The position numbers were made by a program, and so were the translations under genes. From NCBI RefSeq assembly GCF_006716345.1, contig NZ_VFOX01000001.1:2108001-2172000 (forward strand): a DNA stretch of 64,000 nt, read 5' to 3'. The first letter of the stretch is position 1, and the number at the start of each line of letters is the position of its first letter. Below, piece by piece: positions 10,645 to 19,060 of the stretch. The DNA comes from Microbacterium saperdae (lineage in GTDB: Bacteria; Actinomycetota; Actinomycetes; Actinomycetales; Microbacteriaceae). Below the pieces are notes generated by a model, which was given only the letters and a program-made list of their open reading frames with translations, was not told the DNA's origin and searched no databases.

Positions 10645-11433
10645 ATGGAATCCATTGCGGCAGGCATCCCCGGTGCGCAGTCGATCGCGCGCGCAGCGCA
10701 TCTGCTCCGCCTCGTCACGGCCGGAGGCGCGGAGGGAGCGGCACTCCACGATCTCGCGCGGGATGCCGGCCTCTCCCGCTCGACCGCACATCGCCTCCTG
10801 ACCGCGCTGAAGGCCGAGGGACTGGTCGATCGCGACGCCGACAGCACGCGCTGGATGCCCGGCCCCGAGCTGTTCCTGATGGGCTCCGTCGCCGCGACGA
10901 GGTACGACGTCACCGGTCTGGCACGCGACATCGTCCGGTCGCTCGCCGTCAAGACCGAGGAGAGCGCCTTCTTCTCCGCGCGCCGCGCGGATGAGACCGT
11001 CTGCCTGCTCCGCGAGGAGGGAGCGTTCCCGATTCGCTCCTTCGTGCTCAGCGAGGGTGTCCGCTTCCCGCTGGGCGTCGCGAGCGCCGGTCTGGCCATC
11101 CTGGCTTTCCTACCTGACCACGATGTGGATACGTATCTCGAGCGCCATCCCGATCTCGACAACACCTGGGGCGGGACGCACGGCGAGCGCCCCCTCCGCA
11201 CTCGCCTGGCCGAGACGAAAGAGCGCGGCTACGCGATCAATCCCGGTCTCATCGTGGAAGGAAGCTGGGGCATCGGCGCCGCGGTCTTCGATCGAGCGGG
11301 CAGACCGGAATGGGCGTTGAGCCTCACGGGCGTCGAGTTCCGCTTCGGCCCCGACCGCATGGCGCAACTCGGTCGCACGCTCCTCGCGCACGCCCACGAG
11401 CTCTCCGCACGGATCGCCAACGCCCGACGCTGA
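10645..11433 (+). CDS. IclR-family transcriptional regulator
   Basis: 262 aa with an N-terminal winged helix-turn-helix (about residues 16-75: HDLARDAGLSRSTAHRLLTALKAEGLV) and a C-terminal effector-binding IclR domain. The ATG at 10645 is preferred over a longer upstream frame that overlaps the divergent gene. TACCGT ends seven bases before it, consistent with a leaderless transcript. By position it probably controls the CoA-transferase/thiolase operon, as PcaR-type IclR proteins do. That regulatory link is inferred. Confidence 0.9.
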   Translation: MESIAAGIPGAQSIARAAHLLRLVTAGGAEGAALHDLARDAGLSRSTAHRLLTALKAEGLVDRDADSTRWMPGPELFLMGSVAATRYDVTGLARDIVRSLAVKTEESAFFSARRADETVCLLREEGAFPIRSFVLSEGVRFPLGVASAGLAILAFLPDHDVDTYLERHPDLDNTWGGTHGERPLRTRLAETKERGYAINPGLIVEGSWGIGAAVFDRAGRPEWALSLTGVEFRFGPDRMAQLGRTLLAHAHELSARIANARR

Positions 11434-11453
11434 GTCCGACCGGCGCCATTTTC

Positions 11454-11481
11454 ATACCATTAGGTATATACTTCTTGGTAT
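11454..11481 (+). promoter_or_regulatory. Probable MarR operator overlapping a leaderless promoter
   Basis: A perfect inverted repeat ATACC-ATTA-GGTAT covers 11454-11467. A third half-site TGGTAT (11476-11481) runs into the ATG. The -10-like TATACT (11467-11472) lies between them, seven bases before the start codon. Binding here would block transcription, so autorepression by the MarR protein is likely. Confidence 0.65.
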
Positions 11482-11920
11482 GAATCGTTTGGACGTGATC
11501 CCGTCGATCGTGCTCTCCGCGTATGCGCTCGCCCGCATCGCCGCGCAGGACGCCGGCAACGAGGCGCCCGCGGCGCAGTGGCGGGTGCTGAGCCTGCTCG
11601 ACCAGCAGGGCTCTCAGCGCGTGGGCGAGCTCGCGAGTGCGGCTCGGACGACTCAACCCGGCATGACGAGACTCATCGGCGTGCTGGAGCGCGAGGAGCT
11701 CGTCCTCCGCTCCCCGGACCCCGCCGATTCGCGGGCGACCGTCGTGGAGGTCACCCCTGCCGGATCCGCTGCATTGCAGGCATGGCGCGCCGAGTTCCGC
11801 GACACGCTCGCTCCGCGGTTCGCCGGAGTGAGCGACGAGGAGTGGGGCGTTCTGATACGGGCTGCCGAGATCCTCTCCACGCACACCGACAACGCAGACA
11901 AGACAGGAGCAGCACGTTGA
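11480..11920 (+). CDS. MarR-family transcriptional regulator
   Basis: 146 aa winged-helix regulator. The HTH core is at about residues 45-90 (QRVGELASAARTTQPGMTRLIGVLEREELVLR), followed by the wing containing DPADSRATVVEVT, the usual Asp-x-Arg signature. No Shine-Dalgarno sequence is present, and TATACT ends seven bases upstream, so the transcript is probably leaderless. The gene overlaps the following MFS gene by 4 bp. The pair has the layout of a ligand-inducible repressor and the exporter of that ligand. Confidence 0.92.
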   Translation: MNRLDVIPSIVLSAYALARIAAQDAGNEAPAAQWRVLSLLDQQGSQRVGELASAARTTQPGMTRLIGVLEREELVLRSPDPADSRATVVEVTPAGSAALQAWRAEFRDTLAPRFAGVSDEEWGVLIRAAEILSTHTDNADKTGAAR

Positions 11921-13146
11921 ACACCGCCGCCACCGCATCCCCGTGGAAGCAGCCGGCCCAAGTCTGGGCGGTCGCCTTCGCGTGCGTCGTCGCCTTCATG
12001 GGCATCGGCCTGGTCGATCCCATCCTCCCGGCCATCGCCGAATCCCTCCAAGCATCGCCGGTCGAGACCGAGCTGCTCTTCACCAGCTACCTGCTGGTGA
12101 CGGGACTCGCGATGCTCGTGACGAGCTGGATCTCGAGTCGCATCGGCGCCAAGGCCACGCTGCTGATCGGTCTCGCACTGATCGTGGTCTTCGCGCTCCT
12201 CTGCGCCCTGAGCGGGAGCGTCGACGCCGTCATCGGCTTCCGAGCCGGCTGGGGGCTCGGAAACGCCCTGTTCATCTCGACGGCCCTGGCGACGATCGTC
12301 GGCGCCGCATCCGGAGGCAGCAGCGCCGCCATCGTGCTGTACGAGGCCGCCCTCGGCCTCGGAATCGCGATCGGCCCCCTCCTGGGAGGGCTGCTCGGCG
12401 AGCAGAGCTGGCGCGGCCCGTTCTTCGGGGTCGTCGTCCTGATGGCGATCGCCTTCGTCGCCGTGCTCGTACTCGTGCGCGGCTCGTCGGAGAAGCGTGT
12501 ACCCGTGCCGTTCTCCGCACCTTTCACGGCGCTGCGACGCCCGGCACTCGCGGTACTCGCCGTTGCCGCACTGTTCTACAACATCGGTTTCTTCGTGCTC
12601 CTCGCCTTCTCGCCCTTCCCTCTCGGCTTCGGCGCGATGGGAATCGGTCTCACCTTCTTCGGCTGGGGGGTCGCTCTGGCGGTCACGAGCGTGTGGGTGG
12701 CGCCGGCCCTGATGCGCAGGATGCCTCGCACGCGCATCATCCTGCTCGTGCTGCCTCTGCTCGCGGTGGATCTCATCGTGGCAGGTCTGCTGGTCGCGAA
12801 CCCCGCGGCGCTGGTCGTCTGCATCGTGATCGGCGGCCTTCTCCTCGGCGTCATGAACACCGTGTTGACCGAGGCCGTCATGGAGGCGACCGACCTGCCT
12901 CGCTCCGTCGCCTCCTCGTCGTACTCCGCCGTCCGCTTCCTCGGCGGCGCCATGGCTCCCCCCATCGCCGCTCTGCTGTGGCACGCGTTCAACGCCACCG
13001 TGCCGTATCTGTTCGCCGCTGCGGCCGTGCTGATCGCCGCGCTCACGGTGTTCCTCGGCCGACGCGTGCTGGCCCACATCGACGATGAACCCGCGGATGT
13101 TCCGGCCGAGGACGCCGCGGCGATCCTGGTCGGCGACGCCGCCTGA
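11917..13146 (+). CDS. MFS drug-efflux-type transporter
   Basis: 409 aa membrane protein with about 12 hydrophobic helices. Helix 1 reads VWAVAFACVVAFMGIGLVDPIL and is followed by the MFS helix 2-3 region SRIGAKATLLIG. It starts at TTG 11917, overlapping the MarR stop as TTGA, with AGGAG at 11905-11909. Continuous upstream reading in the same frame is an artefact inside marR. The tail is acidic (DDEPADVPAEDAA). Export of a toxic compound sensed by the MarR protein is the likely role; the substrate is unknown. Confidence 0.88.
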   Translation: MNTAATASPWKQPAQVWAVAFACVVAFMGIGLVDPILPAIAESLQASPVETELLFTSYLLVTGLAMLVTSWISSRIGAKATLLIGLALIVVFALLCALSGSVDAVIGFRAGWGLGNALFISTALATIVGAASGGSSAAIVLYEAALGLGIAIGPLLGGLLGEQSWRGPFFGVVVLMAIAFVAVLVLVRGSSEKRVPVPFSAPFTALRRPALAVLAVAALFYNIGFFVLLAFSPFPLGFGAMGIGLTFFGWGVALAVTSVWVAPALMRRMPRTRIILLVLPLLAVDLIVAGLLVANPAALVVCIVIGGLLLGVMNTVLTEAVMEATDLPRSVASSSYSAVRFLGGAMAPPIAALLWHAFNATVPYLFAAAAVLIAALTVFLGRRVLAHIDDEPADVPAEDAAAILVGDAA

Positions 13147-13179
13147 TCACACGACGGGCGGATTGGATACGGTGGGGCG

Positions 13180-13662
13180 ATGATCGATGTGTCCGCGCTC
13201 CCGGAGCGCAGCAGAGTGGTCCACCAGCATCTCGCAGAGGCTGGGGTCGACGCCGAGATCCGCGTCCTTCCGGACTCCGCGAGAACGGCGCCGCAAGCCG
13301 CAGCGGCGATCGGGTGCACGGTCTCCGCGATCGCGAACAGCCTGGTGTTCCTCGCCGACGACGAGCCGGTGCTGGTGATGACCAGCGGAGGGCACCGGGC
13401 TGACGTCGCGATCCTCGCCGTTGAGATCGGCGTCGACGCTGTCGTGATGGCACCCGCCGCGACCGTGCGCGCCGTCACCGGCCAGGCCATCGGGGGCGTG
13501 GCACCGGTCGGGCACCCCGCGCCGATCCGCACGTACATCGATGAGGCGCTCCGCCAGCACGACACCGTATGGGCTGCCGCCGGGCACCCGCACACCGTGA
13601 TGTCGCTGACCTTCGCGCAACTCGTGGCACTGACATCGGGAATCGTGATCCCGGTCGCCTGA
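13180..13662 (+). CDS. YbaK/EbsC-family protein (aminoacyl-tRNA deacylase-like)
   Basis: 160 aa YbaK-like fold, a family that trans-edits mischarged Cys/Ala-tRNA(Pro). Recognisable parts are TAPQAAAAIGCTVSAIANSLVF, LVMTSGGHRAD, and the closing GGVAPVGHP/ASGHPHTV-like segment (AAGHPHTVMSL). The lysine that YbaK members place in the first motif appears to be Asn53 here, so activity may differ from E. coli YbaK. TACGGT precedes the ATG by six bases, indicating a leaderless start. Confidence 0.85.
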   Translation: MIDVSALPERSRVVHQHLAEAGVDAEIRVLPDSARTAPQAAAAIGCTVSAIANSLVFLADDEPVLVMTSGGHRADVAILAVEIGVDAVVMAPAATVRAVTGQAIGGVAPVGHPAPIRTYIDEALRQHDTVWAAAGHPHTVMSLTFAQLVALTSGIVIPVA

Positions 13663-13698
13663 CGTGCGTCTCCGCCTCTCGCGAGAATCCGGAGCGTC

Positions 13699-13730
13699 TC
13701 CGCGCCCGGCATCGGGTGGCCGGGCGCGGA
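13699..13730. terminator. Bidirectional stem-loop between convergent genes
   Basis: A perfect 12-bp stem (TCCGCGCCCGGC, 8-nt loop, GCCGGGCGCGGA) lies between the ybaK-like gene and the surface-protein gene, which converge here. It has no clear U-tract, so it would be a GC-rich actinobacterial-type terminator. Confidence 0.65.
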
Positions 13731-13745
13731 GCGCGGTCCGACGCG

Positions 13746-15281
13746 TCATCCCTCGCGGCGCACACGCCTCCTGAGGGCCGCTCCACCGGTCAATGCGAGC
13801 CCGAGGAGCATCACCGCTCCACCGGCCCACAGGAGCCCGGCAGGAACGTCGCTTCCGGTCGAGGCGAGTCCACCCGTGAGCGGCAGCTCACTCGGCGGGG
13901 TCGGAACGACGGGCGTCGCCGGCGTCGGCGGGTTCGTCGGCGGGGGCGTCGTCGGGGGCACGACCGGGGTCGCGGTGTTGGTCAGAGTGATGGCGACCGC
14001 CGAACCAGCGACGATCGTCATCTCTGCGGTGCCGTCGGCGAGAGAGCGCACGCCGCTCCCGCCGAACGTCGGCGTCCCCCAGGTCACGCCATCGATCGCC
14101 GGCAGGTCGATCTCCTCGAGAGTGATGATCGTGCCGCGAGGCAGCGCGATGCTGGTCGCCGGCGCCCCCACCGTCACCTCGAGCACCTTGCGCACGACGG
14201 GGTCGCCGTAGGAGTACGCCACGTCGAACGTCGTACCCGCAGGCACGCTCTCCGCGCCGTCGCCGGCGAGCACCTTCTGGATCGAGAAGCCGCCTGTCGT
14301 CCCGCCGGTTCCGCTTCCCCCTCCCGTCGCGGTCCAGACCTGAGTGGCACGGACGATGACTCCCGCGATATCGGCGACATTCGAGAACGAGTCTCCCGTG
14401 GCGCCGTCGATCGGCACGGTGTAGTACTTCACGACGTAGTTGCGCGCCGGATCGATCGGGCCTGCGATCTCGAGATGGAAGGAGCTGCCGGTGGCGTCCC
14501 AACCGCCCGTCCAGGCGGTGATCGTCCCACGATCCTGGCCTGCCGTGTCGGTGCTCCACACGCTGAGTGCACCGTCGATGTTGTGGTGCTCGCCCACGCC
14601 TGCCCCCGGCGGCGTCAGGGTGTCATCGATCGACAGCGAGCCCGCCCCGGCGAACTGCGCACCGGGGATCATGAGCTGCCAGGCGAGCCGGCCATCCGCT
14701 GTCTGCCACGACCATTTCTCGGGCTCGGTCGGCACGGGCTCCCCGACGATGCCTCCGCCGGGAATCGGCACGGGCACGATCGTGCCGTCCACCTCGAAAT
14801 CGACGGTCGTGTCCGTCGTCTCCTCGACGGCCGACACGAGGAACCAGAGCGACCCCGAGATATCCGTTCGTCCGTCGACGTAGTCCGTGAGCGTACAGGT
14901 GACCACGGGCGGGCTGTCCTCGGAGACCGTGCAGTCTGCGACGGTCGCAGACGGATCATCGTCGGCAGGAACCGAGAATGCCCCCGTGTATCCCGCGAAT
15001 TGGGCGGGCAGCGTGAATCCGAAGGTCTGCCCGGAGACGGCACCGTCCGGCACCGCCCAGCCCGCGTCCACTCGAAGATGCTCATTGACGGTGGTACCGC
15101 TACTCCCGTCCGCGGTCGTCACGACGATCGATGCCGGATCGATGGCCGCGGGATAGTCGTAGTCGGCGGCCATCGCTGCCGAGGCACCCCAGCCCGTCAT
15201 GGTCGCCACGGCCACGATCGCCGTCGTGACCACCGTCCCGATCGTTCGAACGCGCGACGCGCGCCGTATCTGCTTTCGCAT
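13746..15281 (-). CDS. Sortase-anchored surface protein (adhesin-like)
   Basis: 511 aa secreted protein. A basic N-terminus and hydrophobic core end in AMA, with probable cleavage near residue 38. Two Ig-like or adhesin-like beta-rich regions follow, including a fibrinogen/collagen-adhesin style N-terminal half and a DUF5979-like module around FSIQKVLAGDGAESVPAGTTFDVAYSY. Next is a Pro/Thr linker (TPVVPPTTPPPTNPPTPATP). The C-terminus has LPLTG (466-470), then LASTG (472-476), a membrane helix and RRRVRREG. It starts at an ATG with GGAGG ten bases upstream. The ligand is unknown. Confidence 0.88.
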   Translation of the reverse strand: MRKQIRRASRVRTIGTVVTTAIVAVATMTGWGASAAMAADYDYPAAIDPASIVVTTADGSSGTTVNEHLRVDAGWAVPDGAVSGQTFGFTLPAQFAGYTGAFSVPADDDPSATVADCTVSEDSPPVVTCTLTDYVDGRTDISGSLWFLVSAVEETTDTTVDFEVDGTIVPVPIPGGGIVGEPVPTEPEKWSWQTADGRLAWQLMIPGAQFAGAGSLSIDDTLTPPGAGVGEHHNIDGALSVWSTDTAGQDRGTITAWTGGWDATGSSFHLEIAGPIDPARNYVVKYYTVPIDGATGDSFSNVADIAGVIVRATQVWTATGGGSGTGGTTGGFSIQKVLAGDGAESVPAGTTFDVAYSYGDPVVRKVLEVTVGAPATSIALPRGTIITLEEIDLPAIDGVTWGTPTFGGSGVRSLADGTAEMTIVAGSAVAITLTNTATPVVPPTTPPPTNPPTPATPVVPTPPSELPLTGGLASTGSDVPAGLLWAGGAVMLLGLALTGGAALRRRVRREG

Positions 15282-15509
15282 AGGTGTTGTCCTCCAGTCA
15301 CCTTTCGACTCTGCCTGCGCAGAGACCCCGGTTATGAGACCACGGGAAGGCGCAGGCGTTACGCGATATACCGGAACACGTCGCGGCGACGACGAACTCG
15401 TCTGCAGATCGACCTCGGAGTGGTCGCGAGGGAGCCGCCCGGAACGCGAGCACTGAACGTGGTCACGGAGCGAGAATCGCTGGGGCGACCACGCCTTTCC
15501 GCCCTCGAT

Positions 15510-15538
15510 TTCACATGCCGCCCGTCGACTGGTAATGT
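15510..15538 (+). promoter_or_regulatory. Promoter of tRNA-Lys
   Basis: TTCACA (15510-15515) and TAATGT (15533-15538) are separated by 17 bases and placed about 30 bases before the tRNA 5' end. This is a good sigma-70-type match. The rest of the 287-bp gap upstream of the tRNA shows no gene or repeat. Confidence 0.5.
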
Positions 15539-15568
15539 AATTCCTCGGCCGGGGTCATCCCGGAAAAC

Positions 15569-15641
15569 GCACCTCTAGCTCAATCGGCAGAGCAACTGAC
15601 TCTTAATCAGTGGGTTCTCGGTTCAAGTCCGAGGGGGTGCA
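15569..15641 (+). tRNA. tRNA-Lys, anticodon CTT
   Basis: The 73-nt cloverleaf folds by eye. The acceptor pairs GCACCTC with GGGGTGC; the D stem is GCTC/GAGC; the anticodon arm is ACTGA-CTCTTAA-TCAGT, giving CTT (reads AAG); the T arm is CTCGG-TTCAAGT-CCGAG; the discriminator is A. CCA is not encoded. A strong terminator follows directly. Confidence 0.97.
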
Positions 15642-15648
15642 CGGATCA

Positions 15649-15684
15649 GCCTCACGAATCTCTCGCCAGATTCGTGAGGCTTTT
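15649..15684 (+). terminator. Rho-independent terminator after tRNA-Lys
   Basis: A perfect 13-bp stem (GCCTCACGAATCT, 6-nt loop, AGATTCGTGAGGC) is followed by TTTTCT. It begins eight bases after the tRNA 3' end and is one of the clearest terminators in the window. Confidence 0.92.
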
Positions 15685-15776
15685 CTGCTTCCTGCCGTGC
15701 TGCACGGCAGATTCCGCATCCCCGCTCCATGACGCCGCACGACGTTCCGGATCGAGGCGGGCGATATCCTGTATCC

Positions 15777-16574
15777 GTGACCGTCTCCTCCCCCGCTGAC
15801 GCCCTTCGCGCAGACCTCGATCTCGCCCTCCGGCTCGCCGATGCGGCCGACGCGCAGTCGCTGCCGAGGTTCGATGCCGCCGATCTGGTGATCTCGACCA
15901 AAGCCGACAACTCGCATGTCACCGACGCGGACCTCGCGACGGAGCGGGCGATCCGCGCGCTCCTGGCCGTCGAGCGGCCGGACGACGGCATCTTCGGCGA
16001 GGAGTTCGGAGCAGAGGGCGACACGCATCGGCAGTGGATCATCGATCCGATCGACGGCACGGCGAACTTCCTGCGCGGCGTCCCGCTCTGGGGCACCATG
16101 ATCGCTCTCGCGATCGATGGAGTCCCACAGGTCGGCGTGGTCAGCATGCCGGCGCTCGGACGGCGCTGGTGGGCTTCCACGGGCGCCGGCGCGTGGACGG
16201 CCACCGAGACAGGACCTCGGCAGCTCGGGGTCTCGGCCGTCGCGACGCTGGACGACGCGAGCGCGAGCTTCCAGAGCATCGCCCAGTGGGCTGATGCCGG
16301 GCACCTCGACGATCTCGTGCGCCTCTCGTCCCGCATCTGGCGGGATCGCGCCTACGGCGATGTGTACTCGTACATGCTGCTCGCAGAGGGACGGCTCGAG
16401 ATGGTCGCCGAGTTCGATGTGAAGGAGTACGACATCGCTGCGGCCGTCCCGATCGTGCGCGAGGCCGGCGGACGGATGACCGCCTACGACGGTTCTGAGA
16501 CGATCTCGGCTCGATCGACGCTCGCAACCAACGGCATCCTCCACGAGGCGTTCCTCTCCCTGTTGCACGACTGA
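15777..16574 (+). CDS. Inositol-monophosphatase-family phosphatase (HisN-like histidinol phosphatase)
   Basis: 265 aa Mg-dependent, Li-sensitive-type phosphatase. It has GEEFG, then WIIDPIDGTANFLRG (metal-binding motif) and the C-terminal EYDIAAAVPIVREAGG. In actinobacteria close relatives are HisN, the histidinol-phosphate phosphatase of histidine synthesis; inositol-1-phosphatase is the alternative. The GTG at 15777 is chosen because TATCCT ends six bases upstream. The longer ATG start at 15729 has no signal. Confidence 0.87.
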   Translation: MTVSSPADALRADLDLALRLADAADAQSLPRFDAADLVISTKADNSHVTDADLATERAIRALLAVERPDDGIFGEEFGAEGDTHRQWIIDPIDGTANFLRGVPLWGTMIALAIDGVPQVGVVSMPALGRRWWASTGAGAWTATETGPRQLGVSAVATLDDASASFQSIAQWADAGHLDDLVRLSSRIWRDRAYGDVYSYMLLAEGRLEMVAEFDVKEYDIAAAVPIVREAGGRMTAYDGSETISARSTLATNGILHEAFLSLLHD

Positions 16575-16582
16575 TCCGAACC

Positions 16583-17164
16583 ATGAGGCCCGCGATGATC
16601 CCCCGCATCACCTCCGCGACAGCGGGAGCCTTCCTTCTCCTCGCCGCCCTCACCGGGTGCGCCGGCCCCGCCGCGCCCGCGCCGTCACCGACCGCTGAGG
16701 CAGCGAGTCCGACACCGCGCGCGACGACCGAGCCGATCGACACTCCCGCCACCGAAGAGCCGGCCGCCGAGATCTCCTGCGAATCGATGATCTCGGCCGG
16801 CACCGTCGAGGCGCTGACAGCGGCCGGCTGGACGGCGAAGCCGAAGGAGTTCGTGATCGGCGACGTCACACTCACCGAGGGCCTGCTGTGCTTCTGGGCG
16901 GACTACGCGGTCGGCTCGGACCATGGTCAGCTCTACGGCTGGTCGGCGATCACGCCCGAAGACGCGGCATCAGCCCAGACCGCGCTCCTGGCCTCCGGGT
17001 GGACCCGCGAAGATGGCCCTGAGGGTACCTACATCACCGAGGATCCCCAGTATTCGATGGGCACCGACGAGGACGGCTACGGCATGACGTACCTGTTCCA
17101 CGACGGGTGGGTGAAGCTCGCCGACACCCGTCAAGGGCTGGTCCTGATCGAGTGGGCCGGCTGA
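16583..17164 (+). CDS. Predicted lipoprotein of unknown function
   Basis: 193 aa. The signal peptide has a lipobox ALTGC with the acylated Cys26, followed by a Pro/Thr/Glu-rich spacer (residues 30-60) and a globular part containing two further Cys (SCESM and LLCFW) that may form a disulfide outside the membrane. It starts nine bases after the HisN-like gene and may be co-transcribed with it. It converges with the siderophore operon. No functional family was recognised. Confidence 0.78.
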   Translation: MRPAMIPRITSATAGAFLLLAALTGCAGPAAPAPSPTAEAASPTPRATTEPIDTPATEEPAAEISCESMISAGTVEALTAAGWTAKPKEFVIGDVTLTEGLLCFWADYAVGSDHGQLYGWSAITPEDAASAQTALLASGWTREDGPEGTYITEDPQYSMGTDEDGYGMTYLFHDGWVKLADTRQGLVLIEWAG

Positions 17165-17207
17165 ATCGCCTCCGGGTGCACGATGAGCGCGCCCCCGCCG
17201 GCCGATC

Positions 17208-18020
17208 TCAGTCGGAACGCGCCGACCGCACCCGTCCGATCGGCACCACGCTCGGCTTGCCCGTGATCGGATCCGGCACAACCACGCAGGGCAGCCCGAA
17301 CACCTCTTCCACCAGCTCCGCCGTCACGATGTCCGCCGGTGCACCCTCCGCCACGACCGCCCCGTCCTTCATGGCGATCAGGTGGGTGGCGTAGCGGGCC
17401 GCATGGTTGAGGTCGTGCAGCACCGCCACCAGCGTGCTCCCCGACTCGTGCAGATCGGTGAGCAGCTCCAACAGCTCGATCTGGTGCGCGATGTCGAGGA
17501 AGGTCGTGGGTTCGTCGAGCAACAGCAGCGGCGTCTGCTGCGCGAGCACCATGGCGACCCAGACCCGCTGTCGCTGGCCGCCCGAGAGCTCATCGACGAG
17601 GCGATCGGACAGTTCGACGATGCCGGTCGCGGCCATGGCGTCTGCAACCGCGCGCTCGTCCTCGTCCGACCACGGACGCAGGATCGTCTGGTGAGGGTAC
17701 CGCCCGCGCGCCACGAGATCGGCGACGCGGATGCCGTCCGGGGCGAGAGAGCTCTGCGGGAGCAGTCCCACACGACGCGCGACCTCCTTGGGCCGGTAGT
17801 CGTGTATCGAGCGCCCATCGAGCATCACCCGACCCGCGTCAGGCTGAATGAGTCGGGAGAGGGCGCGCAGCAGCGTTGACTTGCCGCAGGCGTTCGGCCC
17901 GACGATCACTGTGAACGATCCGTCGGGGATCTCGACCGACAGGTCGGTCGAGATGATCCGGCGGTCGTAGCCGATCGTGACGTCCGCAGCGCGCAGACGA
18001 CTCGAGACGATCTCTGTCAT
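17208..18020 (-). CDS. Iron-siderophore ABC transporter ATP-binding protein
   Basis: 270 aa FecE/FepC-type ATPase. It has Walker A GPNACGKSTLL, signature LSGGQRQRVW, Walker B LLLLDEPTTFLD, and the H-loop Leu-His-Asp-Leu-Asn-His typical of siderophore/cobalamin importers. The ATG overlaps the preceding permease stop by 4 bp (ATGA). It is the last gene of a binding protein-permease-permease-ATPase operon led by an IdeR-type box. Confidence 0.95.
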   Translation of the reverse strand: MTEIVSSRLRAADVTIGYDRRIISTDLSVEIPDGSFTVIVGPNACGKSTLLRALSRLIQPDAGRVMLDGRSIHDYRPKEVARRVGLLPQSSLAPDGIRVADLVARGRYPHQTILRPWSDEDERAVADAMAATGIVELSDRLVDELSGGQRQRVWVAMVLAQQTPLLLLDEPTTFLDIAHQIELLELLTDLHESGSTLVAVLHDLNHAARYATHLIAMKDGAVVAEGAPADIVTAELVEEVFGLPCVVVPDPITGKPSVVPIGRVRSARSD

Positions 18021-19060
18021 CGACGGAACCCTTCCTTGATGAGCAACCAGGCGAAGTACCCTCCGCCGAGGACGACGGTGACGAGGCCGACGGTGATGTC
18101 GACCCGTTGGCCGACGAAGTCCGCGGCGAGGAGCAGTACGGCCCCCATGAGGCCGGCGCTCACGACGTCGAGGCCAGGAGTCCGCACCAGCCGCCTCACC
18201 ACCTGCGGCGCGACCAGCGCGACGAAGGAGATCGGCCCTGCCGCGGCCGTCACGATGGCCGTGAGCGCCACACCGAGCGCGGTCATGGTCAGACGGGAGC
18301 GCTCGACGCCGACGCCGACCGCCTTCGCGGCGTCGTCACCGAGCTCGAGCTGCGCGAAACCGCGGCGCACGATCGCGACGAGCGGCAGGATCACGATGAG
18401 CACGAGCACGAACGGGACGAGCTGTTCGTAGCCGAGCGCGGAGAACGAACCGAAACCCCAGGAGACGGCGGCACGCGCTTCCTGCGCTCCGGTGCTGATC
18501 AGCAGGTAGCTGTTGATGCCGACGAGGAACGCCGACACCCCGATTCCGACGATGATGAACCGGAAGCCCTGTATCCCCCGGCGATACGCCAGCAGATACA
18601 CCGCGAGGGCGGTCACCACCCCTCCGAGAACGGCGCCGGTCGCGATCGTGGCGTAGGAGACGCTCCCGAGGACCAGCATGACCACGAGCGCGCCGGTGTA
18701 GGACCCGGCATCGAAGCCGATGACGTCGGGGCTGCCGAGAGGGTTGCGCGTGAGCGATTGGAAGATCGCCCCGCTGATTCCCAGTGCGAGCCCTCCGAGC
18801 ACGGCGAAGAGCACCCGCGGTAGACGCCATTCGAGGACGAGCTTCCTGACATTGCCCTCCCCACCTCCGGTGAGAGCCGAGAGCACTTGCGACAGGTCGA
18901 GTTGGTAGGTTCCGATCGCGAGCGAAGCCGCACCGACCATCAGGAGGATGACGATGAGGATGCCCCGAACCGCCAGGGCACGTCGCTCCCACCGCCAGAT
19001 CCCCGGACCGATGCGGATCGAGACCGTCCGCGGAGACGCGTCATGGATCACAGTGCTCAC
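18017..19060 (-). CDS. Iron-siderophore ABC transporter permease (FecCD family)
   Basis: 347 aa with about ten hydrophobic helices and the FecCD landmarks LPRVLFAVLGGLALGISGAIFQSLTRNPLGSPDVIGF and GPISFVALVAPQVVRRL. The GTG at 19060 overlaps the upstream permease stop (GTGA), which decides the start. An in-frame extension to 19228 would lie inside that permease gene. It forms the heterodimeric membrane channel with the product of 19057-20100. Confidence 0.93.
   Translation of the reverse strand: MSTVIHDASPRTVSIRIGPGIWRWERRALAVRGILIVILLMVGAASLAIGTYQLDLSQVLSALTGGGEGNVRKLVLEWRLPRVLFAVLGGLALGISGAIFQSLTRNPLGSPDVIGFDAGSYTGALVVMLVLGSVSYATIATGAVLGGVVTALAVYLLAYRRGIQGFRFIIVGIGVSAFLVGINSYLLISTGAQEARAAVSWGFGSFSALGYEQLVPFVLVLIVILPLVAIVRRGFAQLELGDDAAKAVGVGVERSRLTMTALGVALTAIVTAAAGPISFVALVAPQVVRRLVRTPGLDVVSAGLMGAVLLLAADFVGQRVDITVGLVTVVLGGGYFAWLLIKEGFRR

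Noticed and set aside
13569..15578. Plus-strand frame of 669 aa opposite the surface-protein gene
   Set aside because: Arg-rich antisense shadow. The minus-strand frame has signal peptide, sorting motifs and ribosome binding site.
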